From assembly GCF_032452875.1 (NCBI RefSeq), contig NC_083890.1, forward strand, positions 47,998,483 through 48,062,482: 64,000 nucleotides of DNA, in the 5' to 3' direction. Source of the DNA: Bos javanicus (lineage: Eukaryota > Chordata > Mammalia > Artiodactyla > Bovidae). Under the pieces are notes generated by a model. It had not been told where the DNA came from, ran no database searches, and saw nothing but the letters and a program-made list of their open reading frames with translations. The translations under genes were made by a program, and so were the position numbers. Shown here in pieces: positions 1 through 13,333 of this stretch (position 1 is its first letter; each line of letters begins with the position of its first letter).

Positions 1-232
1 TTGGCCACCTCATGCGAAGAGTTGACTCAATGGAAAAGACTCTGATGCTGGGAGGGATTGGGGGCAGGAGGAGAAGGGGACGACAGAGGATGAGATGGCT
101 GGATGGCATCACCGACTCGACAGACATGAGTTTGAGGGAACTCCGGGAGTTGGTGATGGACAGGGAGGCCTGGTGTGCTGTGATTCATGGGGTCACAGAG
201 AGTCGGACACGACTGAGCGATTTAACTGATAC
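1..232 (+). mobile_element. BovB LINE, 3' end fragment
   Basis: This is the last part of a BovB retrotransposon. It reads through the arginine-rich segment (GGRRRRGRQRMRWLDG) and the end 'gactgagcgattta' shared with the other BovB tails here. The left end is outside the window, so its length is unknown. It lies in BMP6 intron 1, antisense to that gene. Confidence 0.9.
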
Positions 233-3200
233 TGTACCTTCCTCTGCAACTACTTTATTCACTCAGCGCTTTCTTTTCTCTGATTTAAAATATTTTCATC
301 CCACCTGATTTTTTGTCTGCAGCCAAACTAGAAATTTAGTTTTTCTCCTAAAAAATGCAAAGTACAGCTACATATATTTAAAAGGTGTAAAACACACCAG
401 ATCATCACTTGATGAGATGGACGCATCTCATTCTCATAGTTCCCATGGCAACATCCTACAGCTCCGCAAGTCAACTGTGAAAGAACTACATTTGCTGCTT
501 CCCTGGCCTCCATCAGTGCCATGTCTGTCCCTTGCCTCCACAGTAGGGCTAATACATATCCTGGAAATTAGAATGCTTCTGTCTGGCATGCTCTGGTAAG
601 GAGGGCAAAATGAAAGTGGGTCAGGAAGGGAAACAAGTTTCTCTGTCCCAAGACCTACCTGTCTCACGATACATAATTTAAGGACTAAAGAGCTGTTTAA
701 ACTACTTCTCTAACAGCCAATAAAAAGAGAAACATCCCATTTCGCATGCCCTTACTCCATTTGACGTTTTTTTCCAACCCATTTGGACCCACTTGCTCCC
801 ACTTAAGCCTTCTCTCCGACTGACTGCTCAGAGGTTCATTCTGCCTGATTCATTTCCCCAGTCGTCTGGAAAGACGACAGGTGGGGGTGATAACTCCTGT
901 CTGCTCCGGGCACCCACTCAAGAGACCACCCTTGACCTGGCCAGCCCTCACTGCTCCTGGTAGGGGAATCTCAACCCTGCCCTGAGTTTTGATCCAGTTT
1001 GGGTTTTTAAACACTCTCTGTTGCTTAGTGGGGAGCTGAGTGACTTCGCTTCAATAGACATGATGTCACCCCCTCAGCCCTTATGCAAACAGTGTCTAAC
1101 ACCTTCGCGATGGAAGCCGAGCCAGCTGACTCCAGGAGAAGCTGACAAGATAAGTATTTTGCGTCGGCACCTGCAGGCGGAGTCAGGGCACAAGCTGGAA
1201 ACTTAAATTTAGACCCGGCAGCACTTCTGACTCGATGAACACTTCTTAAAGTCATAATGACTGACATCAGAGAGAGGAAAAATAACATTTCTCCTTTCCA
1301 AGGCCTTTTTTTCCCTTCCCTCCACCATCCAGAAAGTCACAGAATGTAAACCCAGCAAGAAGGCAGTGTCTTCTTTTATGACCACCGTTGCCCATGGAAG
1401 TTCAGAAGCGTGCCTCTGACCTGCAGGGATTCACCACACTGAGGCTTCTCTCCAACAGCCGGGGTTATTGCAAGGAGAGAGAGAGAGAGACCACCACACG
1501 CAGTCATTACATACAGAGAAACTGACCGCCATCCACCCCACGAGCATCTATTGAGTACGTGTAAAGTAAGGCACGGTGCCAGGTACTGGGGAGAGAAGAG
1601 GCGTCCAGGTGAACAAAGCATCACACGATGAACAATCAGGGACGTGGGTGTGGAAGGTGATTTGCCCAATCCCCCAGCAAGCAGGTGGCAGTGCCCTCAC
1701 GGGAACACAAGGCTCCCAGCTCCTGCCTCTAAACCACACAAAACTCATCCACAACACAGCTGACCATCAAACGTGCCGTGCTGTGCCAGGGAGGGTCACT
1801 AGACCCCAGTGTTCTTTCCAAGAGGCGTGGCGCGTGGTGGGCAAATGTCCAGAAGGCTTCCTCAAGAACACAGCCTGGGAGCTGGGCTGTAGAGAACAGG
1901 TCCCACGGAGAATGTGGAAATGGGCAGAGATACAACGAAAATGAGAGGAATCGGGAGAAAAAGCCAGAGGAAGGGAATCATGGAGCAGACGTGGCTGGCT
2001 GAATGGCAGTGGAGACGAGGAGGGGAGGGATGAAGTGGAAACAGGGTGGAGTCAGATGGCATCCTGGCATCCTCAGGAGAGGAGGAGCCAAGGAAGGTGA
2101 CGGAGGGGGAAACAGGTCACATCTGTGCTACAGATACACCAAGCTGGCGCTGGTGCAAGGGCGGCCGGCACAGCACCCCAGGCCAAGGTCAGAAAGACCT
2201 CATCTGGGGAACAAGGGAAGAGAACGCAGGAGGAAGATGGGAGTGAGATTTCAGACGTAGGAACGGCAAGTCCGGCAACCGCTTGGATGTGGGCATGAGG
2301 CTAGACCAAGGGCGCCCCTGAGCAGTCAGCACCCACCGTCCACGCAGGGTTCTTCAAGTGCAGATTCCCACAGCAAGCCCCTGCATCCCGGCTGGCTCCA
2401 GGAAGGCTTTCATTGCATCGACAATAAGACATCTGTGCTGACTCTGAACTGAATGACTGTCCTGCCGTGAGACGGGTACAGACACAGAAACTGCCCAGTT
2501 TGGTAACCACTTGACCAGTCATTTTATACCAGTGGGATCTGACAAACTGAGGTTTGATTTTTTTATGTATTTTGTTTTCCATTTCCCTTCTCTAATCATT
2601 CATTTTTAATGAATTTGACACAAGTAGGGGTCCACAGAAATTTGGACATTTTGAAAAACCCAACTGGGGCTTGCGCAAAAACAGTTTAAGAAGCAAACTT
2701 TGACCACACTTTGAATGGACAGGCGAGTAAGACGGGCTCACGTGATCAGGGGCTCCCACTGGAGACCTCCCTGGGGCTGACATCTGGCCACCAGAATCCC
2801 CCAGTTCCCAGACCCCATCACCGCAGCCCACTCAGCCTACATGCACACCACCTGAAAGGCACCACCCAGCCACGTTACCTCCTTATTCCTACATCCGAGT
2901 GGGCTCCTCCACCCCAAACCCACGGCGATCCCAGCCCCGTGTGCAGGTCGAGTATTACATGCCAACCCTCTGAATCTTTTTTTTATTCAGGAAATGTTCC
3001 CAAACAGCTATACAGGGGACAGAAAAAGAACCAGGAAAGAGCAAGCAGAGTCACAGAAGCTAAGCAGAGGATTTCTCAGGACTGTGCAGCAGGTGGTAAG
3101 GTGTGTCAGAAGGTTAAAGGCTTTAAGAGAGGAGGGTGAAGACTCAGGGAAGGGTGCTTAGTCGCCTTTGATAGAAGAATGTCCCCAGAGTGATGGGGAC

Positions 3201-3394
3201 AGAAGTCAAACCGTAAGAGGACAGTAGAAAGTGGGCGAGCTTCGCTGAGTGGTGGGGGAGGCGAGGAGAGAGCTCAGCAGCTTCACCAGACTGTTCTATG
3301 GTGTAACTGGATGCTATTTTGAACATTAACACGACTCTCGATAACAATTCTCTACCCCCGTTCTCCAAATTCTCCCCTATCTCCTAATGGTTAG
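233..3394. other. Intronic stretch without a gene
   Basis: No coding signal. About 1545-1800 resembles the old LINE L2 ('gtgccaggtactgggg'). A short GA run lies near 1478-1492. The stretch 1030-1200 has a dense set of regulatory-looking words (tgatgtca, atgcaaac), but nothing that proves function. The rest looks unique. Confidence 0.5.
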
Positions 3395-3608
3395 GGCTTC
3401 CCTGGTGGCTCTGTGGTAAAATATTCATGTGCCAGTGCTGGAGATGAGGGTTTGATCCCTGGATCGGGAAGATCCCCTGGAGAAGGAAATGGCAACCCAC
3501 TCCAGTGTTCTTGCTGGGAGACTCCCGGGCTGGCTACAGTCCACGAGATCCCAAAAGGACACAGTTTAGAGACTAAAGCACTTACTACAGAGCCTGCTTA
3601 ACCCCCAC
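3395..3608 (+). mobile_element. Bov-tA SINE
   Basis: It starts with the tRNA-derived head 'gggcttccctggtggctc' and runs through the B-box-like 'ggtttgatccctgg' and the BovB-derived tail. Imperfect target-site copies ending in 'atggttaggg' lie on both sides (near 3385 and 3615). Confidence 0.9.
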
Positions 3609-5796
3609 CTACTGATGGTTAGGGTAAATCTGCAGCTGTAAAGTCCTTTTCCTTCCTCGCTGAGATAATAGGGCGAGTGACATCTGTCACTCTTCAAAGC
3701 AAAAGCCCATAAAGAAATACAATACTTACATGTTCTTACACCCCCCTCACCCAGACGACACAAAAAAAGGATGCAGTTCTATTTAAGCTTCCAGGATCCT
3801 TGGAGAAGGGTGAGCCTAGCAGGGGAAAGTCAGGAGTAAACTGGAGTCTGCTTTCTTAAATGTCTTGGACTTGTGCCCTACCTCAACTGCCAGAATTTGA
3901 GAGAGACACAAGCAAGAATCTTGGTGATGTTTGCCCGAGGCATCAAACCCTTTCAGCTTGAGTATCAAGGAGATGCCAACAGTGTCTCTAACCATCCCCA
4001 AAGGGCCCAGATGCTTGATCTTGAAATCAGAAGAGATCTCATAATAAAGAGCTCCTATAAAAAAAAATAAATACGGGAGGTGAGATACAGGATGGAGGCC
4101 AGTCAACACTGCAAAGAGCAGGCTTGACCCTGGAGAGTTCTCTGACCCAAAATCATCATTCACAAGCATCTTCAGCAAATTCCATTCTTAAGGATGTTCC
4201 AAGCATATACAATGAAGCATGAACTGAAATGGCATCAATGAAAGATGGGATTTTCACTACACTTCCTCTATATTAGGATATTATTCCATTTCCTGGCATA
4301 GGCAACCGTTCAAAAAGAATAGCCCTGGATACACTATCTTGATTGTGGTGATGGCTTCAGAGGCACTCATATAAGTCAAAGTTTATTGTATCATATACTT
4401 TAAATAAGCAGCTTACTGTATGTCAATGATACCGTAAGAAAGCTGTTGGGAAAAATTAATAAAAGATACACATATGGAACACTCCTAGAACCTCTGAGCA
4501 TTATAAAGTCTGGGGTTTCTCTGCTACATTCTAGAGAATGAAAAGGCTGTAGTGATCAGGGTCCAGCCAGGGTAAGAGAAACCCTAGCAAGTGTTTACAA
4601 CAGAAAGAATTGAATGCAGGGGACTGCTGGCATCACAGTGGGAGAGGCAAGCAAGTCACGGTGAGACAACCCACAGACAAGCAACAGCCCGAAGCCATGG
4701 CTGCCTTCAGGAGAAGAAAGAGGGCCTGGGGCCACCCGTGGAAGTTGGCACCAGGTGGCCCTTCCAGAGAGGGCCGAAGCCGCTGGAAAGGAAGCTGCCT
4801 GCGGTCCCGCCACTGCTCTACAGGGAGACCCAGGAAGGGTCAAGAGAGGCTATTAGGGCAGAGAAATGGCACAAGGATGTTTCATGGGGGAAAGGGGTTA
4901 CAGAGCCAAAGTCAGCTCAAAAAACTCTAAAAAGCATGTTAGCAGACTTCCCTACTGCTGGGCTTGTCAAGGTTTTAGCATGCTCCCAGACACGGGATCT
5001 CCAAGAGAAGAATGTAACGCTAAGTGCTTCCACGCTCTTCCTCTGCAGAGCATTTGGGAGACGTGTCCCACGAAATGCTATTAGGAAAACGCTGATCCAG
5101 CCCAATATTCACATTTACAGACAAGGAAAGACGTTGAGATTTGGCTAAGTGGCTTGAACAGGCTAAAAAGGGATAACACAAAGACAGGAGGCTTAAGCTT
5201 CTGGAATCTTAATCAAGAGCTCTTTCTTCAACTCTGCACTGAAGAGGCCTTAAAGCACTTTCTGTCACCCTCAAGAAAACCAGCTGCTTAGCCACTCCGG
5301 TGAGCGAGGTGTCATTTTGGTGGTAGAAGCTATGAGGCTCCATGAAGAGGTGTATACAGCGTGCTGTTCATGACAACCAAAGGCATCAGCGCCACAGAAA
5401 AAGAAAAAGGTGTAAAAGAGGAAGTAAGGCAGTGGGGTGGCCAGACTTATTAATGGGAGGAAGAGGAGAGAGAAAGAGGAGGAGAGAGGGGGAACCAAGC
5501 TCCACAGGGTACCGCTCGCATGCTTGAGCCGTCCGGGCTTCCGCCTCTAACAGTGACGACACGTAGGTGCGTGTACGACAAACAGCCTTAAGCCAGCAGA
5601 TACACAAGCAAGGTGCAAGATTGGTGAGAGGGGTTCCCAAAGCTGGTATGAGGGCATTCTGCCCTAGAGACCCCAGCAAAATGCAGAGGCCTGTTCCACA
5701 GCCCGTGGGAGAAATGCAACTCTCCCAATAGCTTCAGCTGAAGACACCTGAGTCCTCCTCACCTTACCCTCCATAAGCCTTTTGGCTCAGACTTCT
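3609..5796. other. Intronic stretch without a gene
   Basis: No coding signal. It contains an L1M tail (listed separately). About 5100-5160 resembles the widespread old mammalian repeat with 'acagacaaggaaa'. A purine-rich run lies at about 5450-5495. The 185-codon open frame at 4591-5148 resembles no known protein. Confidence 0.5.
4310..4470 (+). mobile_element. Old L1 (L1M type) 3' tail
   Basis: The order 'cttgattgtggtgatgg', 'tactttaaataagcag', 'tgtatgtcaatgatacc' and 'aaagctgtt' matches the 3' UTR of old mammalian L1 elements. It is diverged and truncated. Confidence 0.6.
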
Positions 5797-6112
5797 GTCC
5801 CAGATGATGCTGGTGGCACAGTACATGAGAATCCACCTGCCAATGCAGAGGGCGTGGGTTTAATCTCTGGTCCGGGAAAATGCCACGTGCCAAGGAGCAA
5901 CCAAGCCCGTGTGCCCAACTACTGAAGCCTGCACACTCTAGAACCCACATGCCATGGCTACTGAAGCCCCTGGGCCTAAAGCTATGCTCCACAGTGAGAG
6001 AAGCCACCCCGTGAGGAGCCTGGGTACCACAACGAACAGTGCGTACTCCCCGCAACCAGAGAAAACCACGTGCAACAGCAAAGACCCAGCACAGCCAACA
6101 GAAATTAAAGTT
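5797..6112 (+). mobile_element. CHR-2 type tRNA-derived SINE
   Basis: A diverged head ('ctggtggcacagt') is followed by the body of this cetartiodactyl SINE, with repeated 'aactactgaagcc' and 'gcaacagcaaagaccc' near the end. The open frame on the opposite strand here is a shadow of the SINE. Confidence 0.8.
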
Positions 6113-9104
6113 TAACAGAGGAAAAGACTTCTCTCCCACCAGAGAGTGTGAAACCACCATGAATACTAAGCCCGGTGATTCCGAAGCAAGCTGAAGTCCT
6201 CAAATGTCCTGACACAGCCCTGGTGCCAAGCTCTTTTTGAGGTTTCATCTCCGCAGGGATGTGTCAGGCGATAAAGGGAGTTGTGTAGCTAGAATTAAGA
6301 AAATACCCCAATCACACAGATAGCTGACTCAAGGAGAACTGGGGGGAATTCGTGAAGGGTATCACCTTACGATATTTGCAAAGAGATGCTCACAGATCCC
6401 CAACCTACCTCAGACGAATCGCCAGCTATTTGTTCAACAGCACTCTTGAGGGTTACCATGCTACTTGACTACTGCCTTTTCTCATTATTTACCATTAATC
6501 GGTATAGCCTTTTCTCACGGAAAACAGTTCAAAGCAAATGAGCCTAATCTACTAAGACCACCAGTTTACGGAGTCTCTGTTAATTTAATTTTAATCTGAT
6601 CTAAACAGTCTCTCCTGAGGAAACCTTTTCAAGTTCCCGGATCCTGCCACTAAGGGAGTAAAAGGTATTTTTGTTGAGTTTCTCAATCCAAAACTCACAC
6701 GAAGTTTTAACAATATTTTTTTCTTCCTTTCTGAAAACTTGAACCCCTCTCCCCAATAACATCCCCCACCCCCCGAATTTTAATAATTTACAAGCACAGA
6801 ATTCCTGATTCTTATCCATTCCTCAGGCTGCTTTCTTTTACTCCCCCAGTCCCGCCGAGCACGGATCAAACAGGGCACAAGCCAGGGAGAAATTTAATCG
6901 CTCGTATCTCTGCCTGAGGGATTGTCTAGGTACTATGGTGACAGACACCTCACTGAAAGCATGTGGAGGAAAAAAGACTTTAAACTCCTAGACTTATAAA
7001 AAAAAAAAAAAGAGAGAGAGGTTTCTAATGGAATTGCTGTCAACGCACAGAAACACAAAATAAGGCCGGCAAAGTCAATCAAAACTACTCATATACTGAT
7101 GGGGTAAAGCTCCAAACAATATTGTTCGAAGGTATTTTGTTTCTCTTCCCCCAAACTCTGCCTAAGTTGAATTTTTGGGTTTTTATTGATTTGCTTTTCC
7201 AGCTAAATGTACAGTTTCTCCACAGATTTTTAGGTGGAACTACTCCATATGATACCATAACCATGGACACATGTCATTAAACATTCATCCAAACCCAGAG
7301 AATGCAGAAGACCAATGGTGAGCAATAATGCAAACTATGGACCCTGCGTGATACTGTGTCCACGCAGGGTCATTGACTGGAAGCTGTGTACCAGTCTGGT
7401 GGGGAATGGTGGTCCTGGGAGGGGGTGTACGCATGAGGAGGTATGGGCATATGTAGGAAATCTGAGCTTTTCTCTCAGTTTTACTATAGACAGACTGTTC
7501 TAAAAAGTATTTTTACTGTGCAGGTTCTCTGCTACTTTGTTCTGATAGAGGTGTGTTTAATAACATCTGGGGGGAAGTGAGACTTTTAGTCCTTCATTGC
7601 GTAGTTTTCAAAGCTCTGTCTTTAGGGTATGTCAATTCGTAGATTGAAAGGGGACGTGGGGAGAAAGTAAGTGGTCTCAGAGACCAAGGTTGATTATAAA
7701 AGTCTCCCAGCCACATCACCATAGAAAATAACCCAGACGAGGCAGTGGTTAGTTCCTGCTCTCCCGATACGCGAGTCAGAATTTTCTGCCAGCCCGTGTT
7801 CGTGAACAGGAAGCCAACAAGACTGTAAACACAGGAACCCCCACCAACAGACACAGATGTGGAGGGCTGGAAGTTCCACCCTGGACAAGGTGAAAAGGCT
7901 AAGGGGCAGGGGAGTCGTAATAAAGCTGTCGGCTGGTTTCAAAGTTCGGCGGAGAGAGGGCTCCTGGGCTGTGCCGCCTGCCTGCTGAGAAGTCAGCCCA
8001 CTCCTCCCCCCTCGGACTGCTCAGATGATGAGAAAACAATCTGAACATAAAGTCAGCACGACGGAGCAAGGACGTCTGAAGCGTGGGACAATCCCCGACC
8101 TATCTGGCAGGATCAGAAACCAAGGGCGTGTGCCCATGAACCCAAGGGCCAGGAAGGCTCTCCCACTCGGAACTAGAACCTCATTCTGCAAAAATGCTTG
8201 CAGGGGAGTCTTCGGCCCAGTCATCTGGGACTGGGTTGGAGATAACTGGACCGTGGGGACCCATCCAGGAATTACCTGATGCAATTTAGATAGCATCTCT
8301 ATTATGGACCTAGTCTGCTTAATAATGGACATGGGCAGGGCAGGAAGAGAATCAGAGCCTGTGAACATCAGTAGAACAATGCTGCTCAGGGCAACGTGGT
8401 TTTCAGCTCATTTTTGGAGAAGAAAACAATTCTTTAAGGTCAACGGTCCTTCGGCATACCAAAGAAGAGGATATTTATAGAGATGCTTAGTTTTTGTTTT
8501 TCTTTTCTAAAAGCAGAGTTCTAGGAGAGAATGCTATCCACTAAAAGAAAATCCACAAAATTCCAGATCTGGGCTCCCCACCTCTTGCCCTGGGCTGCAG
8601 TCTTGCATGCTTTTAATTTCTCCTGAATTATCCACTCACGTCTGACCAACAACTCTATGGCCCTATTTCTCAGATGCTTTAGGCTCTCAGTGGTTCTGTT
8701 GGTCGTTCTTCAGCTTGAGACGCACTAGCAGTGAGGAGGAAGTGGGCCCAAGTACCTCTCACAAGTGTAACTACAAACAGAAGAGATGACATGAACCTTT
8801 CACGCTGTAAATTCTAGGACCTATGGACGACACAAATGGATCATCCCTAGCTGCCAATGGATAAAGGAAACCCAGCTTAAAAAAACACGTTGTCCACTGC
8901 TGGGCATGTTCCTCCAGAAAAGCAATGTCATGGAAGATAGCTCTGTGTCTCCAGCCAGCTCCAGGGTCTAGCTTCATAAGGAGGCTGAAATTCTACTTAT
9001 TGACAGTGGGAAAAAATAATTGCAGAGCACAACATTTTCAAAACACTAGTAAGTGGAGCCAAAAAGTCCAATCAACTTCAGCAGACTACAATGTCTTATT
9101 TCTA
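6113..9104. other. Repeat-poor intronic stretch
   Basis: About 3 kb with no ruminant SINE and no gene-like frame. Short A runs and a GA tract lie near 6998-7020. Nothing else could be identified. Freedom from SINEs next to the promoter makes it a reasonable place to look for intronic enhancers, but no element is shown. Confidence 0.45.
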
Positions 9105-9650
9105 AAGCTTGGAGGGGGTACTAAATTAGGAGTTTGGGATTAACATATATATGCAGCTGCTGCTAAGTCGCTTCAGTCGTATTGGACTCTGTGCAACCCC
9201 AGAGACAGCGGCCCACCAGGCTCCCCCGTCCCTGGGATTCTCCAGGCAAGAACACTAGAGTGGGTTGCCATTTCCTTCTCCAGTGCATGAAAGTGAAAAG
9301 TGAAAGTGAAGTCACTCAGTTGTGTCCAACTCTTCGCGACCCCATGGACTGCAGCCAACCAGGCTCCTCCGTCCATGGGATTTTCCAGGCAAGAGTACTA
9401 GAGTGGGGTGCCACTGCCTTCTCCGATATATATGCTACTATATATGAAATGGATAACCAATAAGGACCTACTGTATAGCACAGGAACATACTCGATATCT
9501 GGTAATAGCATGTTAGGGAAAAGAATCCAAAAAAGATACATGATACATATATATATGGATAACGGAATCATTTTGCTCTACAACTGAAACTAACACATCA
9601 CTGTAAATCAACTATAATGAAAAAATTTTAAATAAATAACACAAAAATTA
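9105..9650 (+). mobile_element. Ruminant L1 3' tail, split by a SINE
   Basis: The typical artiodactyl L1 end can be followed on both sides of a Bov-A2: 'gggattaacatatata' before it, then 'ggataaccaataagg', 'ctgtatagcacagg' and 'ctgtaaatcaactataatg', ending in A-rich DNA at 9600-9660. Confidence 0.8.
9153..9424 (-). mobile_element. Bov-A2 SINE inserted in an L1 tail
   Basis: The two monomers of Bov-A2 are visible in antisense: 'gctgctaagtcgcttcag' at the start, the linker 'gcatgaaagtgaaaag' in the middle, and 'ccactgccttctcc' at the end. Confidence 0.92.
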
Positions 9651-11326
9651 AAACTAAAAACCATTAAAAAACAGATATTACTGCAGTTTCAAGAATTTCT
9701 GGCATGCACTAAGACTGTAGAGGTTGATATATCCCCGGTTCTTTAACTAGCTTTCATGAAAACAAGACTGGCTTTCCTTCGCCTTGACACAAGTGTCACC
9801 ACTATCCTAAATAGCTGGTAGGACTAGGGGCATTTTCTGGTCCCAAGTTTCCAGAGGACAAAAGGTGGAAGAGAGGGGAGCCAGGAGGTAAGAATATTAT
9901 GAGAAAACGTGCTTACATAAAAGCAACTAGGCTGTCACGACGAAAACATAAATGAAGACAGCAGTACACACCAGCTCTTTGTGGGGAAAACAGAGGGGAA
10001 GAGAAGATGCCAGCCGCCCCCCACACCAGCCCCTGGGTGACACCACGCGGCCAGGACAGCTATGTCATCTGCCTGGGACAGGCTGGGTAGAGTGATGGTC
10101 AGCATGGGGGGGGAGGGGGAGGAAGGTTAATGTGTAACAGCTGTGTATACGCATGGGCCTCTCAAGGGCTCAGATCGTAGCAAGTGTCTACACTGGTTTC
10201 TACTCCTTTTACTCATACTTACGGAAGCTTGGACTACTCTGGAACACGATGATCTGATTAAAATATCGCCCACTTGTCTTCCCACTGCTGGAGGCATCAA
10301 AGGCGATGTCACAAATTTAGACAAGAGGAAAGACTGAAAAACTAGAATAAGGCTCAAATGGAAAAATTAAAAGTGCAATGTCTTCATATTAAGAAAAACA
10401 GAGCCTCCCATGGAATAATCCATTGTTAAACACAGGATGGTAAACAGGAGAGGGAAAAGTACCCAAAGCTGACTGGACCCAAGAAATGGTACTCGCTTTC
10501 CTAACTCAGCTTCATAAACAGACGGGAGAGAGGCAAAGACCAGAGCGACTGGTCATCTGAGACTCTCTGATATCCAGTATTCACCCTCTCACTCCCATAT
10601 CTAAGCAAGTGTGTGAAACTCAACATTCAAAGTAGCCAAACTCTGAAGGTACGGGGCTGAAGCAATTACACGCTGAAGAAAGTGCTGAACTGTGGGGATT
10701 TTTTCACTGACACAGATGTTTATATCACTAGGGATCCTTCCTCTATGCGAATCAGAGTTAAGTTCTCAACAGAGGAACTAAAAATGACTCAACACATCTA
10801 AAAAGGATTTATACCCATTCTTAGAAGGACATTCAGAGGAAGCACCATCTGAGAGCTAAACAATGGTATCTGCTTGCCCTTTGATCCAAGTTTAAGAACA
10901 TTTTGTACAACTTGGTTGAAATACCACTGAATTTCACATTTAGTATTTGAAATCTCTTTAGGGGACCATCCACTGCTTTTCTGAGCCACACTCCTGCAAT
11001 CAAGTTCTTCAAACTATTTTTGCTGTGAATAGCTTGCAGGCATGGATTTATTTTCTCCTAACAAAAATCTTCCTAAACACAGGCAGCTTAAATGAAAAAT
11101 AGGCCCACTGATCATATAAGAAAAAGACACTACAGTGTATCTGGTTACAAATCCAAGGAAAGAGTACTCCATTTTTCTTCCAATTTATGTTTCCCAAGAG
11201 TAATTTTGTTCAGAAGATTGCCAGTATTTTTAGTACAATAAGTTTCTTGTTACTGGTAGGAACACATGCTGATTCCTTTTTCTGACCATAATTTGAGTGG
11301 GTTTTTTTTTTTTTTTTCATTTTATC
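9651..11326. other. Intronic stretch without a gene or clear repeat
   Basis: Mostly unique-looking sequence with a G run at about 10107-10122 and a 16-base T run at 11302-11317. No gene-like frame. Confidence 0.45.
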
Positions 11327-11535
11327 CTAGCATCTGCGGGCTTCCCTGGTGGCTCAACTGGTCAAGAATCTGCCTTCTATTCGGGAGACCTGGGTTCAAT
11401 CCCTGGGTTGGAAGATCCCCTAGAGAAGGGAAAGGCTACCCACTCCAGTATTCTGGCCTGGAGAACTCCATGGACTGTATGGTCCATGGGGTCGCAAAAA
11501 GTTGGACACCACTGAGTGACTTTCACTAGCATCTG
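11327..11535 (+). mobile_element. Bov-tA SINE with target-site duplication
   Basis: The SINE body lies at 11337-11525. The duplicated target 'ctagcatctg' is at 11327-11336 and 11526-11535, which fixes both ends. Confidence 0.95.
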
Positions 11536-11764
11536 TAGATCAATACCTCATTAATTTAAAATAAAGTCTGACATGCAGAGATTTAACTAAAACTTTGCAC
11601 TACTCTCAAACGTAATGCCTATTATGAATTAATATACACACAGGTAACTAATAGAAAGGTGTTTAATAAAGCCTGAAAATATGCATCAGATATCATGAAT
11701 CTCAGACGCTGAGATTACCTGTCTTCACTTACCTCAAATGTTTTACTTAATAAAAATCATGTAG

Positions 11765-11842
11765 GTTCTTATTTTTCACCTGAAACCATCACAACATTGT
11801 TAATCAGCTATACCCCAATACAAAAAGTTAAAAAAAAAAATC
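11765..11842 (+). mobile_element. L1 3' end fragment
   Basis: A short tail with 'acattgttaatcagctat' and 'accccaatacaaaaag' ends in an A run, as in artiodactyl L1 ends. A CHR-2 SINE follows directly. Confidence 0.65.
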
Positions 11843-11846
11843 AAGT

Positions 11847-12097
11847 AGGGATTTTCCTGCTGGTCCAGTGGTTAAGAATCCACCTGTCAACGAAGGGAAC
11901 ACGGGTTCGATCCCTCATCTGCGAGGATCCCGCATGCCTCAGGGCCACTAAGCCCGCTCGCCTGTGCTCTGCAACAAGCAACAGCGACCACTGCAATCAG
12001 AGGCCCCTGCACCAAAGAGACGCCCCCACTCACCGCAACTAGGCAAAGCCCATGTGAGGCAATGAAGACCCAGCTCAGCCCAGATAAATACGTTAAA
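11847..12097 (+). mobile_element. CHR-2 type SINE
   Basis: The head 'ctggtccagtggttaaga' and the B-box-like 'gggttcgatccctc' are followed by a CHR-2 body ending near 'gaagacccagctcagcc'. Confidence 0.9.
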
Positions 12098-12194
12098 GTT
12101 CATAAAAATCAGTATGCCACTTGTAAATGAGCTAAATAAAATCAGATATCCCCTAAGCAGATTCGTGAAATACGAATTTTACATGAATATGCCT

Positions 12195-12500
12195 ACTTTC
12201 ACTCCCTCTTGATTAAGCACCTTCAGTATGCTCAGCATTGTGTTAGGAACTTCGGTTACAACAGTGGATAAGCCTGGCTGCTTTCTGAGGCTGACATCCT
12301 AGAGTGGTGACAAACAAAATGAGTAAGCAAATTTTAAAAGAAAAAAAAACAGCACTCCCTGTGATAAGTGAAACCAAGGAAATCAACAGGGTACGGTGAC
12401 CGTAAACAAGTGAGGGAAGGTGGGGGCCGCAGCAGTTCCTACCAAGTGGTTAGAGGAGGTTTCTTCTCAAAGGTGAGCTTTAAGCTAAGACCCGAGACAG
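12195..12500 (+). mobile_element. L2 LINE fragment (old)
   Basis: The words 'agcaccttcagtatgctcag', 'ggttacaacagtgga' and 'gctgacatcctagagtgg' follow the order of the L2 3' end. It is strongly diverged. Confidence 0.55.
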
Positions 12501-13110
12501 TTCAGGATACTTCTCCAAGGTCACCACATTGGCAGGCTTGCTTCTCAGGCTGCCAAGACATTTTCAGCGCTAGGAAACAAGCAGGAAAAGGCACCCATGG
12601 CCGGGATTGAATGCAGGTTAACGAGCACTCAGCTTGCCTGGCGGGCACTCTGCACACCAGCCGGTTAGAACGAAAGAAGTTATACATCAACAGACTGCTC
12701 ACCCAGAGAGTGTAAAGCCATCAACACAGACAGCAGCCAGATGACCAGCCTTGGGGACACGCAAAAGAAATGTATCCTGTTGATTCATGCTTCCTGATGA
12801 TGCGTCTCTGACTGACAAGGCTCCAGGCCTTTTCAATGTATTTCATGAGTAAGTTACTCCTCTGTCCCAAGAGGATGTTTACAACGATGTAACACATTCC
12901 CTTAGACCTACAGTTTTTAATTTGTAACTTTCAGTTTGTAACTTACCTAACTCAGTAGGTATATAAGAACACTTTAAAATCCATCCTGCCACCTTCTGTA
13001 GGGTTCTTTTAGTCATGTAATACAGTAACTTAACACGCCGTTGACAGGGAGGAAGAAATCTGTGGATTGTCTCAACACCCTTAGAGAATCCACATTGCGA
13101 AACAATTACT
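12501..13110. other. Intronic stretch without a gene
   Basis: Unique-looking DNA between an L2 remnant and a Bov-tA. No coding or repeat signal recognised. Confidence 0.4.
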
Positions 13111-13333
13111 GAGCTTCCCAGGTGGCGCTAGTGGTAAAGAACCCACCTGCCAACTCAGGAATCATAAGAGCCACAGGTTCCATCCCTGGGTCAGGAAGAT
13201 CCCCTGAAGGAGGGCACGGCAACCCACTCCAATATTCTTGCCTGGAGAATCCCCATGGACAGAGGAACCCAGTGGGCTACAGCCCATAGGGTCGCAAAGA
13301 GTTGGACACAACTGAAGCGACTTAGCACAGCAC
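13111..13333 (+). mobile_element. Bov-tA SINE
   Basis: It runs from 'agcttcccaggtggcgcta' to 'gaagcgacttagcacagc'. The short repeat 'caattact' on both sides (about 13101 and 13337) is the likely target-site duplication. Confidence 0.92.

Noticed and set aside
3395..3608. tRNA genes, because of B-box-like ggttcgatccctgg words in many SINEs
   Set aside because: These are tRNA-derived SINE heads. No complete cloverleaf with an acceptor stem was seen.
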